From contig CANBQJ010000060.1 of NCBI GenBank assembly GCA_947371645.1, forward strand, positions 1 to 17,791: a stretch of DNA of 17,791 bases. Reading direction: 5' to 3'. Positions 1 through 5,213 of this stretch are shown here, one piece after another. Within the stretch, counting starts at the first letter, position 1; every line of letters starts with the position of its first letter. The position numbers and the translations under genes are program-made. Origin of the DNA: Burkholderiales bacterium. GTDB taxonomy: Bacteria > Pseudomonadota > Gammaproteobacteria > Burkholderiales > Burkholderiaceae. The notes under the pieces were generated by a model that saw nothing but the letters and a program-made list of their open reading frames with translations, ran no database searches and had not been told where the DNA came from.

Positions 1-302
1 TGGCCGCCATCGCCAAGGTCCGCACGGTGATCATCATCTCCCACCGCCTGAGCGCCGTGCGCCACGCCCACCGCATCGTCGCCCTGGACCGTGGCCGCAT
101 CGTCGAAGCCGGCCCGCACGACGAGCTGGTGCAACGCCCCAAGGGCCTGTACGCCTATTTGTGGCGCATGCAACAGGGCACCCAGCCGACGGAAGGGGCT
201 GCCGCGCCACACGGGCCAGATCAAGGCGGACCACAGCAGGGCGGGCACCACCACCCTGCGCAACTTGAGGCCCCGAAGCCCAACCCGGAGGGCCAAGCAT
301 GA
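1..302 (+). CDS. ABC transporter ATPase/permease, C-terminal end only (type I secretion, HlyB-like)
   Basis: Partial gene: the frame is open from base 3 to the TGA at 300-302, and its start lies outside the window. The visible part is the end of an ABC nucleotide-binding domain. It has a beta-strand followed by the H-loop (IIISHRLSAV, His that contacts the ATP gamma-phosphate), then the usual closing segment (DRGRIVEAGPHDELV) and a short YAYLWRMQQG helix. A His/Gly/Pro/Gln-rich tail of about 40 residues follows, which is not part of the conserved fold. Its stop overlaps the start of the HlyD-type gene (ATGA at 299-302), so the two are probably translationally coupled. The pairing supports an inner-membrane exporter ATPase of a type I (RTX/HlyB-like) secretion system. 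Since only the last ~100 residues are seen, the presence of membrane or peptidase domains upstream is inference. Confidence 0.85.
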   Translation, partial: AAIAKVRTVIIISHRLSAVRHAHRIVALDRGRIVEAGPHDELVQRPKGLYAYLWRMQQGTQPTEGAAAPHGPDQGGPQQGGHHHPAQLEAPKPNPEGQA

Positions 303-1864
303 CCGCCGCCGCAACCACCGCCAACGCCGCCCCCGCGGTGAACAAGCAGCCCCCACGCCACCCCTTGCGGGACCTGCTGGGCCACTACGGCGCCGTCTTC
401 GGTGCCGCCTGGCAGCACCGCCACGAGCTGGCCGGCCCCGCCCGCTTGGCCGACGAAGCCGCCTTCCTGCCGGCAGCATTGAGCCTGCAGGCCACCCCGC
501 CTCACCCTGCGCCGCGCCGCGCCATCTGGGCCATCGTCGGCCTGTTCACGCTGGCGATTGGCTGGGCCTGCTTCGGCAAGGTCGACATCGTGGCCGTGGC
601 GCCGGGCCGCATCGTGGTCAGCGACGGCACCAAGCTGCTGCAGCCGCTGGAAGCCAGTGTGGTCAAGGCCATCCATGTGCAGGACGGCGACAAGGTCAAG
701 AAGGGCCAGTTGCTCATCGAGCTGGACCCGACCATCGCCCAGGCCGACAACAGCCGCGTGACGCAAGAGCGCTCGTCACAGCTGTCAGAAGCCTGGCGCA
801 CCATGGCCTTGCTGGATGCCCTGGGCAAGGGAGATAAATCGGCCAAGGCCACCAAGAAGCGCGGCGCCCCCACCCTGCCCGCCGAGGCCAGCCTGCCCGA
901 CAGCGGCCTGAGCGGCGCGGAGCTGGGCCAGGCCCGCCAGCAACTGGACGCCGAATGGCAGGACATCCTGGCCCAAAGGGCCAAGCTGCAAGCCGATGTG
1001 AGCAGCAAGGAGGCCGAGCTGGCCACGGTGCGCGAGCAGATCGCCAAGCTCAAGGCCACGCTGCCCATGGTGCAAAAGCGCGAAGACGACTTCAACACCC
1101 TGGCCAAGCAGGGCTTCGTGAGCCTGCACTCTGGCGAAGACCGCACCCGCGCCCGCGTCGAGATGGAGCAAGACCTGTCCACCTTGCGCGCACGCCGCGA
1201 AGAAACCAAGGCCGCCATCGCCCAGGCCGAACAGGCCCGCACCGCCTGGATGGCCGACACGCTCAAGACCCTGCACGAGCGCCGCGCCAAGGCCGAGAGC
1301 CAGCAGCTGCAGCTGCGTGCCGACGGCGCCAAGGCCAGCCAGCGCGAACGCCAGACCAGCCTCACCGCCCCGGTGGACGGCACCGTGCAGCAGCTGGCCA
1401 TCCACACCACCGGCGGCGTCGTGACGCCCGCGCAGGTGCTGCTGGTGGTGGTGCCCGACCAGGGCCAGGTCACCGCCGACGTGACGCTGGAAAACAAGGA
1501 CGTGGGCTTTGTGAACCTGGGCCAGGAGGCCGAGATCAAGCTGGAGACCTTCCCCTACACCCGCTATGGCACGGTGACGGCCAAGGTGACGACCATCACG
1601 GCGGACGCGGTGATGCAGACGCCTCAGGCCGCGCAGCAGCAAGGTGGGGAAAAGGAAGGGCAGCAGGCGCCGCCGAGTGGCGGTGCGGTGTTCCCTGCGA
1701 CGTTGACTTTGTCTCGGAACACGATTGATGTGGATGGCAAGAAGATTCGGCTGGCGCCGGGGATGAATGTCACCGCCGAGATCAAGACGGGGCAGCGGCG
1801 GGTGATTGAGTATTTGTTGAGTCCGGTGCAGTCGTATGCGAAGGAATCGTTGCGGGAGCGTTGA
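299..1864 (+). CDS. HlyD-family membrane fusion (periplasmic adaptor) protein
   Basis: Type I secretion adaptor of 521 aa that would bridge the inner-membrane ABC exporter and an outer-membrane TolC-like channel. Visible parts in order: a Pro/Ala-rich cytoplasmic N-terminus; one membrane segment at about residues 72-92 (AIWAIVGLFTLAIGWACF); a first lipoyl half-motif (LEASVVKAIHVQDGDKVKKG, about 118-137); a long charged coiled-coil region (about 190-350); the second lipoyl half with the APVDGTVQQL motif; a beta-barrel region (GQEAEIKLETFPYTRYGTV); and the typical C-terminus (RRVIEYLLSPV...RER). It is slightly longer than usual because of a Gln/Gly-rich insert at about 438-462. The last ~50 codons use many T- and G-ending codons (ttg, gat, att, gtg, tat), unlike the C-ending codons before them. 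The start overlaps the ABC gene by ATGA. Confidence 0.93.
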   Translation: MTAAATTANAAPAVNKQPPRHPLRDLLGHYGAVFGAAWQHRHELAGPARLADEAAFLPAALSLQATPPHPAPRRAIWAIVGLFTLAIGWACFGKVDIVAVAPGRIVVSDGTKLLQPLEASVVKAIHVQDGDKVKKGQLLIELDPTIAQADNSRVTQERSSQLSEAWRTMALLDALGKGDKSAKATKKRGAPTLPAEASLPDSGLSGAELGQARQQLDAEWQDILAQRAKLQADVSSKEAELATVREQIAKLKATLPMVQKREDDFNTLAKQGFVSLHSGEDRTRARVEMEQDLSTLRARREETKAAIAQAEQARTAWMADTLKTLHERRAKAESQQLQLRADGAKASQRERQTSLTAPVDGTVQQLAIHTTGGVVTPAQVLLVVVPDQGQVTADVTLENKDVGFVNLGQEAEIKLETFPYTRYGTVTAKVTTITADAVMQTPQAAQQQGGEKEGQQAPPSGGAVFPATLTLSRNTIDVDGKKIRLAPGMNVTAEIKTGQRRVIEYLLSPVQSYAKESLRER

Positions 1865-1879
1865 CCTCGTCAGGAGGGA

Positions 1880-1896
1880 GCCCGCCCGCGGCGGGC
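1880..1896 (+). terminator. Short GC hairpin downstream of hlyD-type gene
   Basis: GCCCGCC (1880-1886), a CGC loop, and GGCGGGC (1890-1896) form a perfect 7-bp stem 16 bases after the adaptor stop codon. No T-tract follows, so it is at most a weak or accessory terminator; the much stronger hairpin at 1990-2026 is the better candidate. Confidence 0.35.
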
Positions 1897-1965
1897 CTGG
1901 GCGGCCTGGCCGCAGCAGACCAGTCGCGCATCAACGCGGCCCTGGCTGCCGCCTGGCAGGCCTGA

Positions 1966-1983
1966 CCCCCTAGAACTTGGGGG
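1966..1983. promoter_or_regulatory. 18-bp CCCCCTAG-N3-TTGGGGG motif, copy 1
   Basis: CCCCCTAGAACTTGGGGG lies between the convergent adaptor and tetR genes. A second copy with identical spacing and the same inner TAG and TT is at 2772-2789. A 5-bp C/G inverted repeat separated by 8 bases is a typical layout for a dimeric DNA-binding protein. It could also be a minor terminator stem, but there is no T-tract. The protein that would bind it is unknown. Confidence 0.4.
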
Positions 1984-1989
1984 TTCTGT

Positions 1990-2026
1990 GGCGCCGGCCC
2001 GGGCTCACCCGCCCCGGGCCGGCGCC
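1990..2026. terminator. Perfect 14-bp GC hairpin, likely bidirectional terminator
   Basis: GGCGCCGGCCCGGG (1990-2003) pairs perfectly with CCCGGGCCGGCGCC (2013-2026) around a 9-nt loop. It sits where the adaptor gene (+) and tetR (-) converge, and the tetR stop codon (TGA, complement of 2005-2007) falls in the loop, so the 14-bp arm at 2013-2026 also encodes the last tetR residues. No uridine tract is seen on either side. It may therefore act as a transcript-end stabiliser or a barrier between converging polymerases rather than a textbook intrinsic terminator. Confidence 0.65.
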
Positions 2027-2598
2027 GCCAGCACCAAGGCCTGCAGCACCCGCCGCAAATGGCCGCCCGGGTCAGCCACCCGCCTGACCATCAAACCCTG
2101 AAACAGCGACAAAAACAATTCGGCCAATTCAGGCTCGGGCATGGGGCCATATTTGCCGTGGTGCTCAAACAATTTGCCGATAAATTGCCCCAGCGCCGTC
2201 CGCATTTCCCCTGACAGGGACTCATACCGGTCTCGGAATACCGGGTGGCGTGATGCGTACAGCTGCATCTCCACGTCCAAAATGGCGCAATCCCGGTTGA
2301 GCTCCAGGCTGTCGATGTAGGCGTCCAGCACCTGGGCCAGCACCGCCGGGTCTGGCGTCTGCAGGATGTGTTTCAGGGCGGCGATGTCGCGGGCCTTCTC
2401 TGCCCGCAAGACCTCCAGGAAGGCGTCTTCCTTGGTTTCGAAGTTCGAGAAAAAAGCCCCTTTTGAAAACCCAGCGCGGTCTGCGATGTCGGCGATGCTG
2501 GTGCCTTCATATCCTTTTTCGGACACGCATTGGCGCGCTGCGTCCAAAAGCAAGGTGCGCGTGCGTTCTCTGCTCTCAATTCGGGTCAGCCTGGTCAC
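2005..2598 (-). CDS. TetR/AcrR-family transcriptional repressor
   Basis: A 197-aa protein, a normal TetR length. Residues ~12-60 form the three-helix DNA-binding domain: LLLDAARQCVSEKGYEGTSI, then ADIADRAGFSKGAFFSNF with the FSKGAFFSNF recognition-helix signature, then KEDAF. The remainder is a variable all-helical ligand-binding and dimer domain, so the ligand cannot be read from it. The start chosen is GTG at 2598, because a stop (TGA) lies two codons upstream in frame and starting later would cut the DNA-binding domain; no Shine-Dalgarno sequence is visible. The gene is divergent from the biosynthetic operon beginning at 3047, so the default inference is that it represses that operon and possibly itself. 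Receptors for AfsA-type gamma-butyrolactone signals also belong to the TetR family, which matters given the AfsA-like domain encoded in this operon. Confidence 0.93.
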   Translation of the reverse strand: MTRLTRIESRERTRTLLLDAARQCVSEKGYEGTSIADIADRAGFSKGAFFSNFETKEDAFLEVLRAEKARDIAALKHILQTPDPAVLAQVLDAYIDSLELNRDCAILDVEMQLYASRHPVFRDRYESLSGEMRTALGQFIGKLFEHHGKYGPMPEPELAELFLSLFQGLMVRRVADPGGHLRRVLQALVLAAPARGG

Positions 2599-2624
2599 GG
2601 GTCAATATGGGTCAATATCGGTCA
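2584..2624. repeat. Helically phased GGTCA direct repeats over the tetR start
   Basis: GGTCA occurs at 2584-2588, 2593-2597, 2600-2604, 2610-2614 and 2620-2624. The last three are spaced exactly 10 bp and include two full copies of GGGTCAATAT. The array covers the tetR start codon and its 5' leader (reading TTGACC repeats on the tetR strand). Spacing near one helical turn suggests a protein-binding array or an RNA-level feature in place of a Shine-Dalgarno sequence. Confidence 0.5.
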
Positions 2625-2662
2625 GCAGGGGATCAAACTGCCTGAAAACTCTACCACCCGCC

Positions 2663-2681
2663 GTTTTCGCATATCGAAAAC
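2663..2681. promoter_or_regulatory. 19-bp palindrome GTTTTCG-N5-CGAAAAC
   Basis: Perfect 7-bp arms, GTTTTCG (2663-2669) and CGAAAAC (2675-2681), around CATAT. It lies 65 bp upstream of the tetR start and about 165 bp upstream of the candidate operon promoter. The layout fits an operator for a dimeric regulator. Its sequence differs from the 2858 operator, so a regulator other than the one binding there may be involved. Confidence 0.45.
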
Positions 2682-2771
2682 AACCGAGTGAATGGCGTGA
2701 CCACTGCCCATCCGGGGGGTCCTCCACGCCCGAGGACGCCGCCATGGCCCACCGCCGTGTGCAGCGTCGGC

Positions 2772-2789
2772 CCCCCTAGTGTTTGGGGG
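2772..2789. promoter_or_regulatory. 18-bp CCCCCTAG-N3-TTGGGGG motif, copy 2
   Basis: CCCCCTAGTGTTTGGGGG. It matches copy 1 at 1966-1983 in 15 of 18 positions, differing only in the three bases between TAG and TT. The two copies bracket tetR, about 806 bp apart. This copy lies about 40 bp upstream of the -35 box of the candidate operon promoter, a position typical for an activator site. Confidence 0.45.
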
Positions 2790-2826
2790 AGGCTTACGAC
2801 TCGACACAAAAGACACGGTGGGTCAC

Positions 2827-2855
2827 TTGTCTTGTCGGGAATACCCTTCTACATT
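2827..2855 (+). promoter_or_regulatory. Candidate sigma70-like promoter of the biosynthetic operon
   Basis: TTGTCT (2827-2832) and TACATT (2850-2855) are separated by exactly 17 bp in the AT-richest part of the intergenic region. The predicted start is near 2861-2863, inside the operator-like inverted repeat at 2858-2891. Box matches are partial, so this is a prediction supported by spacing and position. Confidence 0.5.
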
Positions 2856-2857
2856 GG

Positions 2858-2891
2858 GATACCGATCGATTTTTGACGATCAATCGGTATC
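2858..2891. promoter_or_regulatory. Operator-like 34-bp inverted repeat (GATACCGAT...ATCGGTATC)
   Basis: GATACCGAT (2858-2866) is repeated inverted as ATCGGTATC (2883-2891). After one mismatched pair, a further GAT/ATC (2868-2870 with 2879-2881) also pairs, leaving an 8-base centre. It starts 3 bases after the -10 box, over the predicted transcription start, the classic position for repression. The size could hold two repressor dimers. The divergent TetR protein is the obvious candidate to bind it, which is inference. Confidence 0.6.
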
Positions 2892-2911
2892 TAAACAGAG
2901 GGAGGACCCTG

Positions 2912-2944
2912 ATGACGCGCCTGTTCACCTGCCCACCTGGCTGA
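2912..2944 (+). CDS. Possible 10-aa leader peptide (MTRLFTCPPG)
   Basis: ATG at 2912 follows a near-perfect Shine-Dalgarno sequence (GAGGGAGGA, 2898-2906) with 6-base spacing from GGAGG, better than that of any real gene in the window. The frame stops after 10 codons at TGA 2942-2944. It is in frame with the ligase gene at 3047, but the sequence between encodes nothing protein-like. The PPG end could slow ribosomes. It may be a translated leader that couples expression of the operon to translation, or the remnant of an older gene start. Confidence 0.35.
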   Translation: MTRLFTCPPG

Positions 2945-3046
2945 ACCTCCCCCCCGCTTTCCCGCTGCCCGCATCACGTCGCCCGGCCTTCGCGCTGGAG
3001 GCGGTGGGCTTTGCTGTGCCCACATCACCTGCCTCGGAGAAGCCCC

Positions 3047-4570
3047 ATGCCGCACACACCGCCCCCTTCCGATGGTTTCCTCCATCGCTTTGTCGGCTTC
3101 GCCCGGCAACACCCGGACGCCATCGCCATCCAGTCGCTGGACGAAGCCCGCACCGTCAGCTATGCCGAGCTGAACGAGCTCGCCCAGCAGCGGTGTGGCG
3201 TGCTGGCTCAGCAAGCGCTGCCCACCGGCGCGCGGGTGCTGCTGTGCCTGCCGCCCGGCATCGAGCTGGTGGCGCACTACCTGGCCACCGTCGGCGCCGG
3301 GCTGGTGCCGGTGTTGCTCAACGACAAGCTCACGCCCAGCGAGTTCCAAGCCCTGCTGCAGGCCAGCGCACCGGCCTTGCTGGTCACGACGGGCGCGCTG
3401 GCGCAACGCCACCGGGCAGCGTGGTCGGCCTGCGCGCCACTGCGGGCGCTCATCACCGTGGACGCCTTGCCTGAAGGCCTGACGGCCGGGGCCTTGCGCC
3501 TGATCGGCCTGCCCGATCAGACCCCAAAGCAGCAGGCCCTGCGCCTGCCAGAAGACCACGACATCGTCACCATCCAGTACACCTACAAGGGCCTGGGCGC
3601 CCCCCTGGGCGTCGCCCACCGCTACGGTGCGCTGAACCTGTCGACCAGCGGCCTGATGAAGTCCCTGCGCCCCATGGGCGTGGGCACGACGCACCTGGTG
3701 GGCCTGCCGCTGTATGCGGTTTACGGCCTGGTGGTGCTCATGCTGATGCCGCTGAGCATTGGCTCGACCCTGCTGCTGACGACCACCTTGTCGCGCCGGG
3801 ACATCGTGGACCTGCTGGCCCGCCACCAGGTGGCCTTCGCCTGCGTGGTGCCGGAGCTGGTGCGGCTGCTCAACCACCAGCTGGGCGAGCGCCAGGCCAG
3901 AGGTGAGGCCATCCCCGCCTTGCACCCCGACCTGATGCTTTACTCCGGTGGCAGCCGCCTGCCGCTGGAGGTCAGCGAAGAGCTGGCCCGACGCCTGCCC
4001 GGCCAGCAGGTGCTGCAAGGCTATGGCATGACGGAATGCCTGCCCGTGATCCTGCAAAGCTACGTCTCGGCCAACAAGCCAGGCGCGCTGGGCCAGCCCA
4101 TCCCGGGCGCACGCTTGCGGGTGGTGGACGACGAGTCGCGTGAGGTGCCTGCTGGTGCCGTGGGCGAGCTGTGGATCGGCGGCCCCACCGTCACCGCCGG
4201 CTACCTGGACAACGCCGAGGCCACACACCAGTTCTTCGTGGACGGCTGGATCCGATCCGGTGACCTGGTCTCTCAAGATGCCGATGGGCACATCCACTTC
4301 GTGGGCAGCCGGCTGCGGATCACCAAGGTGCGCAGCCAGATGGTGGACCTCGCCGAGGTCGAGCAGGTCGCCCGTGAACTGCCCTCGGTGCGGTCCGCGC
4401 GCGCCCACGCCGAACGCGACCCGCTTGGCCAGACCTCCATCTTGCTGAGCGTCGTGAGCGACGAGCCCGAGCCCACCCAGCTGATGCAACACCTGGCGGC
4501 GCGCCTGTCTGCGCACAAGCAGCCACGCCAGATCCTGGTGGTGCACGAAGCGATGGCGGCCGCGGCATGA
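3047..4570 (+). CDS. Adenylate-forming acid ligase (ANL superfamily) with divergent P-loop and no C-terminal catalytic lysine
   Basis: A 507-aa protein that should activate a carboxylic acid as the acyl-adenylate, passing it to CoA or directly to an ACP of the downstream synthase. Start ATG 3047 has GGAGA six bases upstream; upstream in-frame extensions are not protein-like. Recognisable motifs are YGMTE at about 326-330 (A5), SGDL...DADGHIHFVGS at about 404-421 (A7; Asp406 binds ribose) and KVRSQMVDLAEVE (A8-like hinge). Two core features are unusual. The ATP-phosphate-binding loop, normally [ST]SG[ST]TG-PKG, reads YTYKGLGAPLG (178-188). The protein also ends with HKQPRQILVVHEAMAAAA, before the A10 region with its Gly-Lys. 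The tail overlaps the next gene by ATGA. Adenylation may be altered or the enzyme may use another lysine. Substrate (fatty or aryl acid) cannot be told. Confidence 0.85.
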   Translation: MPHTPPPSDGFLHRFVGFARQHPDAIAIQSLDEARTVSYAELNELAQQRCGVLAQQALPTGARVLLCLPPGIELVAHYLATVGAGLVPVLLNDKLTPSEFQALLQASAPALLVTTGALAQRHRAAWSACAPLRALITVDALPEGLTAGALRLIGLPDQTPKQQALRLPEDHDIVTIQYTYKGLGAPLGVAHRYGALNLSTSGLMKSLRPMGVGTTHLVGLPLYAVYGLVVLMLMPLSIGSTLLLTTTLSRRDIVDLLARHQVAFACVVPELVRLLNHQLGERQARGEAIPALHPDLMLYSGGSRLPLEVSEELARRLPGQQVLQGYGMTECLPVILQSYVSANKPGALGQPIPGARLRVVDDESREVPAGAVGELWIGGPTVTAGYLDNAEATHQFFVDGWIRSGDLVSQDADGHIHFVGSRLRITKVRSQMVDLAEVEQVARELPSVRSARAHAERDPLGQTSILLSVVSDEPEPTQLMQHLAARLSAHKQPRQILVVHEAMAAAA

Positions 4571-5211
4571 GCCCCTTGCCCATGCCCTTGCCCGCCCCCC
4601 AGAGCCAGCCCGGGCAGCGCGTCGTCGCGGTCTTTGACTTCGACGGCACCCTGTCTGACCGCCACACCTTCTGGCGCTACCTGCGCTTCATCGCCTCCCC
4701 CCCGGTCTTCTGGGCCAAGGTGGCAGGCTTCCTGTTGCCGCAGGTCTTCGGTGTGTTGCTGGGCCGCACCCAGCTCATGGACGCCCGCGCCGGCTTCATC
4801 CGCCTGTTCCTGGGTGGCATGCGCACGCAAGACGAAGCCGCGCACGCCCGGCGCTTCATCGAAGGACCCTTGCGGGCATGGATCCGGCCTGCTGCCCTGC
4901 GCCGCCTGGCCTGGCACCAACAACAAGGCCACCTGACTGTGCTGGTCAGCAATGCCCCAGAGAACTACCTGGTGGACTGGGGCCGCTCCATGGGCTTTGA
5001 CCACGTCTGCGGCACGCGCCTGGCCACCGAGGCGGGGCAGCTCACCGGCGCCGTCGACGGCGAGAACTGCGTCAACGCCGAGAAGGTGCGCCGGCTGCAG
5101 GCCGTCCTGGGCGACACCCGCCATTGCTTCATCTATGCCTATGGCGACAGCGACGGCGACACCGAGCTGCTGGCCGCCGCAGACCGCCCCTTCTACCGCA
5201 ACTGGTACTGA
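4567..5211 (+). CDS. HAD-superfamily subfamily IB phosphatase
   Basis: A 214-aa phosphoserine-phosphatase-like HAD hydrolase. All four HAD motifs are present: DFDGT with nucleophile Asp24 and acid/base Asp26; a SNAPENYL motif II with its Ser; Lys173 (motif III, AEKVRRL); and the Mg-binding YGDSDGD (Asp194, Asp198). A helical cap with two hydrophobic stretches (about 46-72) lies between motifs I and II, as in subfamily IB. ATG 4567 overlaps the ligase stop. An alternative start (Met6) would lose only a Pro-rich tail. A phosphatase inside a polyketide-type operon is uncommon. If the downstream AfsA-like domain really uses dihydroxyacetone phosphate, this enzyme could remove the phosphate from the butenolide or lactone intermediate. 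That assignment is inference from context; many HAD-IB enzymes have other substrates. Confidence 0.9.
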   Translation: MSPLPMPLPAPQSQPGQRVVAVFDFDGTLSDRHTFWRYLRFIASPPVFWAKVAGFLLPQVFGVLLGRTQLMDARAGFIRLFLGGMRTQDEAAHARRFIEGPLRAWIRPAALRRLAWHQQQGHLTVLVSNAPENYLVDWGRSMGFDHVCGTRLATEAGQLTGAVDGENCVNAEKVRRLQAVLGDTRHCFIYAYGDSDGDTELLAAADRPFYRNWY

Positions 5212-5213
5212 CC

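Larger units (their letters stand above)
2599..3046. other. 448-bp divergent control region between tetR and the biosynthetic operon
   Basis: No convincing protein gene fills this stretch. It is visibly more AT-rich in its middle (about 2800-2900) than the coding DNA around it. From left to right it holds the GGTCA repeat array, a 19-bp palindrome (2663-2681), the second CCCCCTAG-N3-TTGGGGG motif (2772-2789), a candidate promoter (2827-2855), a long operator-like inverted repeat (2858-2891), a strong Shine-Dalgarno sequence with a 10-codon leader frame (2901-2944), and then about 100 bases of GC-rich leader ending at the ligase start. One longer open frame through 2779-3474 is not protein-like and overlaps the ligase out of frame. 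Confidence 0.7.

Noticed and set aside
2779..3474. 231-codon + frame through the control region
   Set aside because: No ribosome site, and it crosses the promoter, operator and leader. Its second half is Ala/Arg/Pro-rich shadow sequence of the ligase gene.
2891..4546. 551-residue minus-strand open frame opposite the acid ligase
   Set aside because: Gln/His-rich, no recognisable fold, and it would cover the operon promoter and leader. The + strand ligase motifs are convincing.
5124..5213. Upstream extension of the monooxygenase by 30 residues
   Set aside because: The extension is Arg/His-rich and overlaps the phosphatase C-terminus; the GAGPVG motif sits at the normal distance from ATG 5214.
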